Shown: positions 1 through 7,908, counted from the stretch's first letter. The stretch: 22,253 nt of DNA from Promethearchaeota archaeon (GCA_014729315.1 WJKD01000899.1:1-22253), one strand, 5' to 3'. Translations and numbers: made by a program. The notes: generated by a model not told the origin, from the sequence alone.

Positions 1-75
1 ATTATCGTTGATTTAAAATAAAATTAGCTTTGAATCTATAATTAATGAAAAATATTATTTTCTTTTTACTAAAAA

Positions 76-84
76 TTATAAATA
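76..84 (+). promoter_or_regulatory. TATA-box-like element for the coiled-coil gene
   Basis: The element TTATAAATA is centred about 24 bases before the ATG at 104. This is the usual archaeal distance from TATA box to transcription start, so the message is probably leaderless. No Shine-Dalgarno sequence is seen before the ATG, which fits. Confidence 0.5.
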
Positions 85-103
85 TCTTCACTATGCAAAT
101 TTT

Positions 104-1030
104 ATGGAAAAAATATCGGAAATAAAAAAGGAGATTAAGGAAAAGGAGGGAAAAGAGTGGATTGGGTTAATGACCAGCACGGAAAAGCAATTAGAAGCGC
201 TCGTGTATTATTTAGATCACCCCAAACTACCCGAATATCCAAAACTTCTTAACGAGATCATTGAGCTCTATTACATTGCAAAAAATAGCGCATTTACAAA
301 AATGGAGGGGATAATCCGTAAGCTAGACCAATTAAATATTACATTGGGAAAGCATCAGTACTCAGAAGATAAACAAGTGCAGCAGCAACCCAAGTTTACA
401 AATTACATTCAGGAAATTAAAAGATTAAAGGGAAAAGTGCAAATCTTATTGGATTCCCCTTATGGAACGAGTTTACCAGATTCTGTGCAAAAATCTTTAA
501 TCATCTTTATAAATTACTTAAATCATCCCGATTTTCCAAAAAGACCTAACCTTTTTGATAAAGCCTACGATATCTTCGAGGAGGCGGAAAAAACCGAATT
601 TATGAAAATGCAAGCGTTTAAAGACATGCTAAATATGTTGGAAATTAAATTAGGGTCATTAACTAATGAATTAAAAACCTATAAAACTATGGAAGAACGC
701 CAAGAAGACTTAAAAAACAAAAAAAAAGAACTTGACGAAGAGTTGAATAAAATTAGTCTAATGAGAGAAGAATTCGAAAAGGAGAAAGATAAATTTTCCA
801 AAAAAAAGGAGAATTTTAACGCAGAACGAAAGAAATTTAATTTAGAAAAAAAGAATTTAGAAAAAGAATGGGAAAAACTTGAGACCGAACGAGAGCAAAT
901 TGACGAAGAGAAAAAGACTTTATTGGAGGAATGGGAGAATCTTAATAACCAGGTCGTGAAATTGGAAGCAAGACTCAAGGGATTAGAAATTGCGGACGAA
1001 GCCCGAAACAAATCGCTAAACAATCAATAA
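104..1030 (+). CDS. Coiled-coil protein with duplicated N-terminal helical domain, function unknown
   Basis: I do not recognise the family. The 308-residue protein has two similar segments at about residues 26-83 and 127-185. Both read as a leucine-rich helix, then a short proline turn (DHPKLPEYP in the first, NHPDFPKRP in the second), then helices ending in NITLG or EIKLG. This is an internal tandem duplication. From about residue 185 to 297 the chain is almost uninterrupted Glu/Lys-rich heptads, a long coiled coil. There is no signal peptide or membrane segment, so it is probably cytoplasmic. The ATG at 104 fits a leaderless promoter. A scaffolding or oligomerising role is plausible but is inference only. 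Confidence 0.8.
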   Translation: MEKISEIKKEIKEKEGKEWIGLMTSTEKQLEALVYYLDHPKLPEYPKLLNEIIELYYIAKNSAFTKMEGIIRKLDQLNITLGKHQYSEDKQVQQQPKFTNYIQEIKRLKGKVQILLDSPYGTSLPDSVQKSLIIFINYLNHPDFPKRPNLFDKAYDIFEEAEKTEFMKMQAFKDMLNMLEIKLGSLTNELKTYKTMEERQEDLKNKKKELDEELNKISLMREEFEKEKDKFSKKKENFNAERKKFNLEKKNLEKEWEKLETEREQIDEEKKTLLEEWENLNNQVVKLEARLKGLEIADEARNKSLNNQ

Positions 1031-1046
1031 GGAGTTTAGAAACGAA

Positions 1047-1100
1047 TTTTTTTAAATCAATTAATCAAAATTCTTCGACATCTTTAGTTCTTCTTTTTTT
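1047..1100 (+). terminator. T-rich termination region
   Basis: Two runs of seven T (1047-1053 and 1094-1100) follow the stop codon of the coiled-coil gene by 17 and 64 bases. Archaeal RNA polymerase commonly terminates at oligo-T tracts without a hairpin. The region is AT-rich throughout, so the assignment is weak. Confidence 0.3.
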
Positions 1101-1165
1101 CATTTATCTTCTTAATGTTTACAAATAAAACAATAAATTTTATTACATCTTTAATAATTCACATT

Positions 1166-1174
1166 TTTATAAAA
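1166..1174 (+). promoter_or_regulatory. TATA-box-like element for ubiX
   Basis: TTTATAAAA is centred about 29 bases before the TTG start at 1199. This would place the transcription start at or next to the start codon. It supports the TTG as the true, leaderless start. Confidence 0.5.
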
Positions 1175-1198
1175 GAAATTATTTATAGCTGAATTATA

Positions 1199-1765
1199 TT
1201 GATATTAATTTGCATAACGGGAGCCTCTGGTGTGAGCCTTGCTCTAGAATTGTTAAAGGTTTTAAAAGAGAAGCAAATAGATACAGAACTAATCATTTCT
1301 AAAGTTGCTAAAAAAGTTATTAGATTGGAAACGGATTATAAATTAAATGATTTTTATGATCTAACTAAAAATACATACGATTACAACGATTTAACTGCTG
1401 CCCCAGCTAGTGGTTCTTATAAACTGGATGGAATGATTGTTGTTCCTTGCACAATGAAAACTCTAGCAGCGATATCGCATGGATACGCTGACAATTTAAT
1501 TACGCGAACTGCTGATGTAATGATAAAAGAAAAAAGACCCTTAATTTTAATTACGAGAGAAAGCCCTTTGAGCGTAATTCATCTGGAAAATATGCTAAAG
1601 CTGGCAAAGCTTGGAATAATTATTGCTCCACCTGTTCCCTCGTTTTATATTAAACCAGAAACAGTCGAAGATCTTATTTCTCATATGGCAGGAAGAATAC
1701 TCGATCAAATTAACATCAATATAGACATTAAAAGATGGGGGATTCAATCAGAGAAAGACACATAG
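1199..1765 (+). CDS. ubiX: UbiX-like flavin prenyltransferase
   Basis: UbiX transfers a dimethylallyl group from DMAP (or DMAPP) onto FMN, making the prenylated FMN that UbiD-family decarboxylases need. The 188-residue length is normal for the family. The N-terminus has the FMN-binding ITGASG stretch (residues 6-11), the middle has VVPCTMKTLAAISHG and NLITRTADV, and RESPL (120-124), PPVPSFY (144-150) and ETVEDL near the C-terminus are family hallmarks. The start is TTG: TGA lies in frame three codons upstream, and translation from TTG gives the usual UbiX N-terminus. It lies 113 bases ahead of a UbiD homologue, its expected client, in the same direction. Function is known from the family; partnership is inferred from context. 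Confidence 0.93.
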   Translation: MILICITGASGVSLALELLKVLKEKQIDTELIISKVAKKVIRLETDYKLNDFYDLTKNTYDYNDLTAAPASGSYKLDGMIVVPCTMKTLAAISHGYADNLITRTADVMIKEKRPLILITRESPLSVIHLENMLKLAKLGIIIAPPVPSFYIKPETVEDLISHMAGRILDQININIDIKRWGIQSEKDT

Positions 1766-1830
1766 TCTTAATTAAATTTTAAACTTAACAATATTTATTA
1801 ATTAATTACCAATTTTAATCTCTTAATTCT

Positions 1831-1844
1831 TATTTAATTATTTA
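1831..1844 (+). promoter_or_regulatory. Possible TATA region for the UbiD-type gene
   Basis: TATTTAATTATTTA in the ubiX-to-decarboxylase gap lies about 40 bases before the ATG. It could drive the decarboxylase/PMDh operon separately from ubiX with a short leader. AT-rich context makes this tentative. Confidence 0.3.
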
Positions 1845-1878
1845 GCTAGATTTCAAAAAAAATGAGCTGAAAGTTGAG

Positions 1879-3135
1879 ATGAGGAGTTTTTTAAATCAGG
1901 TGGAAGTAAAAAAAGATCAAAATAAAATTAGAATTAAAGATTTGGCCCATAAAATTAAAAAAACTGGAGAGACTCCTACATTATTTAGCTTGAATGAATT
2001 CGATTTCCCCATCGTCTCTGGTTTATTAAGCACAAGGGAGTTATTTGCTGCTTCTTTAGGGATCAATCCTTCAAATATTATAAAACATATTTCAGAAAAG
2101 ATTAACCATCCTCGGAATTATAAGATTGTTAAAAAAGCCGATTTCTTGGAGGATACAATAGAAATAGATGAAAATACGAATCTGGATGGTCTTATACCTT
2201 TGATTGATTTTTATGGAGGAAAAAGATATACAACATCGACTATCGTTGGGGCGATTATTCCCAGTGAGGAAAGACAAAATATATCGTTTCATAGAATGAT
2301 GTATTTAGGAAAGAACCAATTTGCCATTCGAATTGTTGCCCAACGGCATCTAGATAAAGCATACACAGAAAAAATAAACAATAATGAAGAACTCGATATT
2401 GCAATCATCGTGGGAGTCCATCCTGCAATTGAAATCAGCGCTTCGTTTTCAGTTCCCAATTTAGACGAGTATAAATTAGCAAGCGCTTTTTTAGACGGAC
2501 TAGAATTATATAAACTCCCTAATGGAATTCTAGTGCCTAAAGATTCTGAATTTGTAATGGAAGGCAAAATAACAAATGGATTGGCTAAAGAGGGTCCCTT
2601 TATTGACCTAACTGGCACAGCAGACATCGTCCGTCAACAACCTATTTTGAAAGTGAACAGATTATATCATAAAACAAATCCTATTTTTAGAACTATCCTA
2701 CCTAGCGGAAAAGAACACAAAATATTAATGGGCATTCCCCAAGAACCTCGAATTTATAATTATCTTTCAAACACAATAAGTACTATAAAGAATGTTGTTC
2801 TTACTCAAGGAGGATGTAGTTGGCTACATGCTATCGTTCAAATACAAAAAAAAACGGAAGGGGACCCAAAAAATGCAATTTTAGCAGCACTTGCCGCTCA
2901 TCCAAGTTTAAAAAGAGTAGTCGTAGTGGACGAGGATATTGATATAAATAATGCGGAGGATGTTGAGTGGGCTATTGCAACCCGGGTTCAAGCGGATAAA
3001 GACATTCTTATGGTACCAAATTCCAAGGGATCCTCGCTCGATCCCTCTTCTAACGATAGCATCACTTGTAAATGGGGAATTGATGCTACAAAACCCCTTA
3101 AAGATAATGAAGAATATAATAAGGTTGAATTTTAA
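1879..3135 (+). CDS. UbiD-family decarboxylase, probable anhydromevalonate phosphate decarboxylase (AMPD)
   Basis: UbiD-family enzymes are prFMN-dependent (de)carboxylases. In the archaeal mevalonate pathway the member AMPD converts trans-anhydromevalonate 5-phosphate to isopentenyl phosphate. The 418-residue protein has the family core: RIV (R151, candidate catalytic Arg), KLPNGILVP, MEGKIT, and KEGPFIDLTGTAD at 237-249, where E238 should match the essential Glu of EGPF. The second acidic position is Asp (D243) rather than the Glu seen in fungal Fdc1. The C-terminal RVVVVDEDIDINNAEDVEWAIATR is also typical. Its stop codon overlaps the start of the PMDh large subunit (TAATG), so the two are translationally linked. 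That context, with ubiX upstream, is why AMPD is preferred over a ubiquinone or aromatic-acid decarboxylase. Confidence 0.9.
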   Translation: MRSFLNQVEVKKDQNKIRIKDLAHKIKKTGETPTLFSLNEFDFPIVSGLLSTRELFAASLGINPSNIIKHISEKINHPRNYKIVKKADFLEDTIEIDENTNLDGLIPLIDFYGGKRYTTSTIVGAIIPSEERQNISFHRMMYLGKNQFAIRIVAQRHLDKAYTEKINNNEELDIAIIVGVHPAIEISASFSVPNLDEYKLASAFLDGLELYKLPNGILVPKDSEFVMEGKITNGLAKEGPFIDLTGTADIVRQQPILKVNRLYHKTNPIFRTILPSGKEHKILMGIPQEPRIYNYLSNTISTIKNVVLTQGGCSWLHAIVQIQKKTEGDPKNAILAALAAHPSLKRVVVVDEDIDINNAEDVEWAIATRVQADKDILMVPNSKGSSLDPSSNDSITCKWGIDATKPLKDNEEYNKVEF

Positions 3136-4289
3136 TGTTCCTAACCAAAGAAGAGGAGCATATTTTAGATGGAGAATTAGGTATTATAAAATCCAAAGCA
3201 ATGCGAATCCTAGTTTCAATTGGGGATGTGTTTGATGCAGATAGACTTATTCCTATCGTATCTACGCAAATTTCGGGTGTATCGTATAAAACGATTGGAA
3301 ACGCGGGCTTGGAATTTTTGGAGGATTGGAGTCAAGAAGATGTAAACGTAGTCGTAGAGAGTTGGATGAATCCTGCGGGAATGGATTTAAGCCAATGGAA
3401 AGAAATGGGAATTTCAAAAGAATTTGCCGAAAAGCAACTTAGAATAGTTAAAGCTCTTACATCAATGGGCATAAAACAGACTTGTACTTGTACTCCCTAT
3501 CTTACAGGGCTTATACCTAAAAAAGGATCGCACATCGCATGGTCTGAGTCATCAGCGGTCGTATTTGCTAATTCAGTCTTGGGGGCAATGACGAATCGAG
3601 AAGGGGGACCCAGCGCGCTTTCGGCGGCATTAATCGGAAAAACGCCTAATTTTGGATTCCACAAGGTTGAAAATAGGATTGCACAAGTAATTTTTGAGGT
3701 AAATTTTAAAACAGACCCCTTTTCACACACATTAATAGGATATTATGTGGGAAAATTATCTAAAAACAAGGTTCCAATGATAAAGGGAATTTATAAAGCA
3801 ACTTGGGACGAGCTCAAACTAATCGGTTCTGGTGCAGCCGCAAGCGGTGGAGTAGGTATGTTTATGATACCAGAAATCACGCCAGAAAGTGAAGTAATTG
3901 AAAATCCAGAAATAATTGAAATTACCAAGAAGGATCTTGACGATGTAAGGAACGAACTCTCGAAAGGAGAAAAGCCAGATATTATTGCTTTTGGTTGTCC
4001 TCATTGCTCATATAAAGAAATCTTAGATATTCTAAATAATATTAAAACTTCTGTTCCAGTCTGGATATACACTTCAAAGAAAATCAAAGATACAGTACTT
4101 AAAAATCTTAAAGTCCCTGAAAATGTTTTAATTCTCTCTGATACTTGTATGGTGGTGAGTCCCATCAAAGAGCTAGGGGTCTCTTGTATTGCCACTAATT
4201 CTGCCAAGGCTGCTCATTATTCACAAAGCTTAACAAAAATAAATTGTATTCTTAATTCAAAAGAGAAATTGTTAAACTATGGAACTTAA
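3135..4289 (+). CDS. Phosphomevalonate dehydratase large subunit (aconitase X catalytic domain, DUF521)
   Basis: The large subunit of PMDh dehydrates (R)-mevalonate 5-phosphate to trans-anhydromevalonate 5-phosphate using an iron-sulfur cluster. The 384-residue protein has the aconitase-X signatures LTKEEEHILDGE at the N-terminus, TCTCTPY (116-121), ESSAVVFANSVLGAMTNREGGPSAL (138-162), FGCPHCS (286-292) and SDTCMVV (335-341). C117 or C119, C288 or C291 and C338 are candidate cluster ligands. Its ATG shares one base with the preceding stop codon, and it overlaps the small-subunit gene by 11 bases, so the three genes form a tight operon. Cis-3-hydroxy-L-proline dehydratases share this fold, but the adjacent AMPD, UbiX, HMGR and HMGS genes favour PMDh. 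Confidence 0.92.
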   Translation: MFLTKEEEHILDGELGIIKSKAMRILVSIGDVFDADRLIPIVSTQISGVSYKTIGNAGLEFLEDWSQEDVNVVVESWMNPAGMDLSQWKEMGISKEFAEKQLRIVKALTSMGIKQTCTCTPYLTGLIPKKGSHIAWSESSAVVFANSVLGAMTNREGGPSALSAALIGKTPNFGFHKVENRIAQVIFEVNFKTDPFSHTLIGYYVGKLSKNKVPMIKGIYKATWDELKLIGSGAAASGGVGMFMIPEITPESEVIENPEIIEITKKDLDDVRNELSKGEKPDIIAFGCPHCSYKEILDILNNIKTSVPVWIYTSKKIKDTVLKNLKVPENVLILSDTCMVVSPIKELGVSCIATNSAKAAHYSQSLTKINCILNSKEKLLNYGT

Positions 4290-4665
4290 AGGAAGACCTA
4301 TAGTACCTGGTAAACTTTCAGGAAAGTCATTAGTCAGCAAACGACCCATTTCCTTTTTAGGAGATATTGATCCCGAAACAGGAAAAATAATAGCAGAGAA
4401 CCATCCCCTAAATGGAGTCTCAATTTCGAACCGTGTTTTTACTTTCCCATCCGGAAAAGGATCCACCGTGGGATCTTACGTTATTTATCAACTTTTTAAA
4501 AATAAAAAAGCTCCTCTCGCAATCATTAATCAAGATGCAGAGCCCATAATTATTGTCGGAGCGATAATATCTGAAATTCCGATGGTGTGTAATATTGATG
4601 TAAATTTAATACCAAATAATATTGAGGTAAGTTTAGATGCCGAGAAAGGCGTAATTAATTTTTAA
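4279..4665 (+). CDS. Phosphomevalonate dehydratase small subunit (DUF126, swivelling domain)
   Basis: This 128-residue protein is the partner subunit of the dehydratase encoded just upstream. It has the DUF126/aconitase-X swivel signatures: GRPIVPGKLSGK at the N-terminus, SFLGDIDPETG, HPLNGVSISNRVF and FPSGKGSTVGSYVIY (56-70), whose serines include the expected active-site Ser. The ending PMVCNIDVN is also typical. The ATG at 4279 lies within the 3' end of the large-subunit gene, an 11-base overlap that suggests coupled translation and equal stoichiometry. The gene is convergent with HMG-CoA reductase, with only 10 bases between the stop codons. Confidence 0.92.
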   Translation: MELKGRPIVPGKLSGKSLVSKRPISFLGDIDPETGKIIAENHPLNGVSISNRVFTFPSGKGSTVGSYVIYQLFKNKKAPLAIINQDAEPIIIVGAIISEIPMVCNIDVNLIPNNIEVSLDAEKGVINF

Positions 4666-4675
4666 CTGAATTTCC

Positions 4676-5953
4676 TTATATTAAATCTTTTTTAATCTTC
4701 TTATATACTTCTTGAGCGTAATCAACTCTAATTTTCTGATCATCTATGAGAATTTTAGCAACCTTTTCAATGTATTCATCTGGTACACCGGCGAGCTTTG
4801 CAATATTTTTCGAATGAAGTTTCATATGTCCTTTTTGTATTCCTTCAGATGCTAAAGCCCTTAGAGCTGCCACATTTTGAGCTAGTCCTAAAGCTGCAGC
4901 AACTTGAGATAATTCGTTGGCACTTTTAACATTTAAGATTTTAAGTAATAGTCGTGCCATAGGGTGAACCTTAGTTAAACCGCCAACGATTCCTAAAGCA
5001 AGGGGGATTTCGATTTTTCCCACGAGGTTACCATTCTCATCAACATCAAATTCGGTTAATGGTTTATATCCATTTTTAAGAGAAGCGTAAGCATGGGCAC
5101 CCGCCTCAATAGCGCGAGTATCGTTTCCTGTAGCTAAAGCGAGAGCAATTATTCCATTCATTATACCTTTATTGTGAGTCGCTGCGCGATAAGGATCGTT
5201 TAAAGCAAAATGATATGCATTGAGAATCCCGTTAACTACCTCAGTTCCACCTAGTAGTTCTTTATCAAACACCGCTTTGCTTTTAGCGACACGATGAGCC
5301 GCTAAGTTAGATACAATTCGTAGAAAAATTTTGCCACCACTAATTTCTTCTATGAACGGACTTATTGCTTCCGCCATAGTATTTACCACATTCGCACCCA
5401 TGGCATCTAATACATCTACTAAGAGATGAATAATTAGCATTTTCCCTCTCTCAGTAGAAATTTCCCTAAATTTACAATCAAAAGCTCCACCACCTAATTT
5501 GTTTAGCAGTGGATCTTGATCGTTTGCAATCTTTAAGATTTTGTCCTTTTCTTTTTCTAATTTAAGTTTTAGAATGTCAAGATTTTTGACATTTGTAAGT
5601 TGGATTTGACCAATCATTATTGAGTTTACTTCTTCAGAGTTAAATCCACCGTGTTTTCGAGCAATTTTTGCGACATTAGATGCAGCTGCAACCACAGAAG
5701 ATTCTTCAATGACCATAGGGATCAAATAATCCTTTCCGTTAATTTTAAAATTACAAGCGATACCTATTGGTAATTGATAACTTCCAACCACATTCTCGAT
5801 TAAAGTATCTAACTGATCTTCGCTAAAATATCCTGTGTTTTCAAGTAATTCTGTTTCTTCCGGAATTAGCCCTATTAATTTTTTTAATAATTCCTGACGT
5901 TCCCTTATAGATAATTGATAAAAGCCCGAAATCTTAGAGTTTGTCTTCTTCAT
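4676..5953 (-). CDS. hmgA: Hydroxymethylglutaryl-CoA reductase, class II (bacterial-type)
   Basis: HMG-CoA reductase makes mevalonate from HMG-CoA. The 425-residue length and motifs fit class II (Pseudomonas mevalonii/Archaeoglobus type), not the class I enzyme of eukaryotes and most archaea. Seen: IPMVIEESSVVAAASN (78-93, catalytic Glu E83 or E84), DAMGANVVNTMAE (183-195), THNKGIMNGI (259-268, catalytic Lys K262), ATGNDTRAIEAGAHAYA (274-290, catalytic Asp D278), and EGIQKGHMKLHSKNIA (370-385, catalytic His H376). All four catalytic residues are present. There is no membrane anchor. The cofactor (NADH or NADPH) cannot be read from the sequence with confidence. It is on the strand opposite the PMDh operon, in the same direction as HMGS but separated from it by 262 bases. 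Confidence 0.95.
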   Translation of the reverse strand: MKKTNSKISGFYQLSIRERQELLKKLIGLIPEETELLENTGYFSEDQLDTLIENVVGSYQLPIGIACNFKINGKDYLIPMVIEESSVVAAASNVAKIARKHGGFNSEEVNSIMIGQIQLTNVKNLDILKLKLEKEKDKILKIANDQDPLLNKLGGGAFDCKFREISTERGKMLIIHLLVDVLDAMGANVVNTMAEAISPFIEEISGGKIFLRIVSNLAAHRVAKSKAVFDKELLGGTEVVNGILNAYHFALNDPYRAATHNKGIMNGIIALALATGNDTRAIEAGAHAYASLKNGYKPLTEFDVDENGNLVGKIEIPLALGIVGGLTKVHPMARLLLKILNVKSANELSQVAAALGLAQNVAALRALASEGIQKGHMKLHSKNIAKLAGVPDEYIEKVAKILIDDQKIRVDYAQEVYKKIKKDLI

Positions 5954-6215
5954 GATATATATACGCCATTAAAAAAATTAAGAAAATAATCATTAATATT
6001 CTATTTTAATTATCTCTCAGTAAAAATATTTAGTAATGAATATTTGATCTCTTATAGAACTATGGAAATCTCTCAAAAATGATTAATATTTTATACTTAT
6101 TTAAACATCTCTGTATTTTTCAACTCAAAAAACAAAAGGATTAGAATATAACTAAAGAAGAGTATACCTATATAAATTCAATAGAGAATTAAGAATAATA
6201 TAATTAGATTAATAT
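5954..6215. other. Intergenic region between HMGS stop and HMGR start
   Basis: No gene is seen. The region presumably holds the HMGR promoter on the minus strand: TTTAAATA-like and TTTATATA-like stretches occur near 6096-6103 and 6171-6178, but none sits at the leaderless distance from the ATG at 5953. A TATATATA stretch (about 5954-5963) directly abuts the start codon and is too close to be the TATA box. Confidence 0.3.
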
Positions 6216-7844
6216 TCAATAAAAAGCGCGAGCTGGTAAGTATATCGGGGCCCAGTTGAGCAAGCCTATGGCATTATAATCCTTCTCGTATTTATTTTGC
6301 ACCCTCCTCATTTCGTATTCAAGAGAGTTTCCAATTTTTACATTTTCAGCAATTCTCACATATCCTTTACTTAAGTAACTAGTATCAAAAGGATTCATAT
6401 ACTCAACGGGTTTAGAATCTAAAACAGCATAGAGCGGAAACTTAAATTCGTTATAACCAGAATGCCCTTTGGGGCAATAATCTATACCAGGAATATTAGG
6501 GATAATACAACCTTCGTTGCAAAAATGTAAAATGAATCCCCGATCGTTGTTGAGTTCATGCTCTTTTATTTTACCAAGAATAACTTTAGGCTGGATTGTT
6601 CCTTTTTTAATTAATTCGTATTCTTGAACGCTTTTACGAATTTTGGTTTTAATAAAGTCGTTAATTTTTGGACCTCTATTTACAACTTCTTTAATTTTAT
6701 CTTGAACCTTTAACAATCCGGATATACAAGTTGCTCCGGAACCATATGAACCAAAATAGATAATATTGTCTAAATTAGCAAAATTTTCAAGAATATAGAT
6801 GATTTGAGCCCAAACAGAAGCAGAGTACATATTCCCAAAATGCATTGGCACCCTTAATTGCGGTAAAATTCTGCCTTTTATGTTATTAATAATTTTATCT
6901 GCTATTTGTTCTATTCTTCGAGAAGAATAACCCTTTTCTTTTAACTTTAAATAAATATATTCGGGAAGAACTGTAACATCGTGAAGAAAATAATTTAGCT
7001 TTTTTAAGAGCGACTTCCTTATATGATCCCGATTTATTTTGGGAAGGTTATTAATGTGTTTGATCCATCTTTTCTCTATTATCCTTCGCATACATTTTAG
7101 CGGCAATTTAGCAAAGGGAGCGTGAAAAGTATAGTAATCTGCGTGAAAGTCTCCCATATTATTAACAAGATCGTCGTAGGCTGAAAGTTGAAAATTTAAG
7201 TAAGTGTCTACGGAATAATGACCAAATACTTTAGCATTCTCTTCGTAGGCAGGTCTAAAGAAATCGTTAACATTTCCCGAGATCTTTCCAAATTTTTTGC
7301 TAAAAGTAGCGATTCTCGGATTTTTGGAGATAACAAAAGCAATAGCTCCCGATCCCTGTGTAGCTTCGCTAGGACTTCCTATATGATAAGAAGAGATGTC
7401 TGCACTGATAACGAGTGCTTTATTTATTATGTCTTTTTCAATTAAAGCTATCGAATCAATTATTGCTAAGGTTCCGGCAGCGCAAGCATTATATATGTCT
7501 TGAGTAAAACTGTTTGTAGAAATTCCTAATAATTCTGCAAAAATGTTAGAAACTGATTTAACAGCATATGTCATTGTTTCTGTTCCTACAAAAACAGCAT
7601 CGATTTCTTTCGGGTTTATTTTACCCCTATTTAAGGCGTTATAACCCGCTTTTAAACCAATTGAAATGATGTCTTCGTCCACTTCAGGAAATCTCATTTC
7701 TTTCAACATTAATCCTTTTCGGAACTTAGCGGGATCAACTTGACGCTTCATAGCGAGTTCTCCAATGTTAACATATTGCCTAGGAGCGTGAAATCCTATA
7801 GAATCAATCCCAATATTCGTAAATAAATAATCATCTGAAATCAT
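6216..7844 (-). CDS. mvaS: Hydroxymethylglutaryl-CoA synthase with extended C-terminal region
   Basis: HMG-CoA synthase condenses acetyl-CoA with acetoacetyl-CoA. The triad is visible: E89 in VGTETMTYAVK, nucleophile C121 in YNACAAGT, and H241 in TFHAPFAKLP. Other marks are EATQGSGAIAFVIS (160-173), DFFRP (194-198) and GNMYSASVW (337-345). The N-terminal half resembles archaeal HMGS, while the His region resembles bacterial/eukaryotic MvaS. At 542 residues it is much longer than archaeal (about 350) or bacterial (about 390) enzymes. Extra material is a basic helical insert at about 254-330 and a C-terminal region after about 400 with C442-x3-C446-x10-C457-x3-H461, a possible metal site, followed by a beta-rich tail. 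Archaeal HMGS usually works with a separate thiolase and DUF35 protein, neither of which is in the window. Confidence 0.9.
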   Translation of the reverse strand: MISDDYLFTNIGIDSIGFHAPRQYVNIGELAMKRQVDPAKFRKGLMLKEMRFPEVDEDIISIGLKAGYNALNRGKINPKEIDAVFVGTETMTYAVKSVSNIFAELLGISTNSFTQDIYNACAAGTLAIIDSIALIEKDIINKALVISADISSYHIGSPSEATQGSGAIAFVISKNPRIATFSKKFGKISGNVNDFFRPAYEENAKVFGHYSVDTYLNFQLSAYDDLVNNMGDFHADYYTFHAPFAKLPLKCMRRIIEKRWIKHINNLPKINRDHIRKSLLKKLNYFLHDVTVLPEYIYLKLKEKGYSSRRIEQIADKIINNIKGRILPQLRVPMHFGNMYSASVWAQIIYILENFANLDNIIYFGSYGSGATCISGLLKVQDKIKEVVNRGPKINDFIKTKIRKSVQEYELIKKGTIQPKVILGKIKEHELNNDRGFILHFCNEGCIIPNIPGIDYCPKGHSGYNEFKFPLYAVLDSKPVEYMNPFDTSYLSKGYVRIAENVKIGNSLEYEMRRVQNKYEKDYNAIGLLNWAPIYLPARAFY

Positions 7845-7850
7845 AATGTT

Positions 7851-7870
7851 AATACCCCTATTTTGGTATT
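7851..7870 (-). promoter_or_regulatory. Inverted repeat in the HMGS leader
   Basis: AATACC and GGTATT form a perfect 6-base-pair inverted repeat with an 8-base loop, ending 7 bases before the HMGS start codon. On the transcript the arm-side GGGG could act in ribosome binding, so the hairpin might mask it. Whether it is an RNA hairpin, a protein operator or chance is unknown. Confidence 0.3.
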
Positions 7871-7898
7871 GTTTTTAGCACTTTTTGTTCAATCTTTA

Positions 7899-7908
7899 AG
7901 TATATATT
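7899..7908 (-). promoter_or_regulatory. TATA-box-like element for HMGS
   Basis: AATATATACT read on the minus strand is centred about 60 bases before the HMGS ATG. This would give a leader of roughly 30-35 bases that contains the 7851-7870 inverted repeat. It is one of the few genes here that seems to have a leader. Confidence 0.4.

Noticed and set aside
679..1023. Long open frame on the minus strand rich in Ser and Phe
   Set aside because: It is the antisense shadow of a Glu/Lys-rich coiled coil; Ser/Phe-rich complements of such regions are expected artefacts.
1879..3135. Assignment as a ubiquinone or menaquinone biosynthesis decarboxylase
   Set aside because: Operon overlap with PMDh subunits and closeness to HMGR and HMGS point to the mevalonate branch; no quinone gene is nearby.
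2951..3235. 94-codon plus-strand frame overlapping the UbiD/PMDh-L junction
   Set aside because: It overlaps two clearly coding genes in another frame and shows no recognisable motif.
3135..4289. Assignment as ordinary aconitase or hydroxyproline dehydratase
   Set aside because: The aconitase-X motifs with a DUF126 partner exclude a standard aconitase, and the isoprenoid context argues against proline metabolism.
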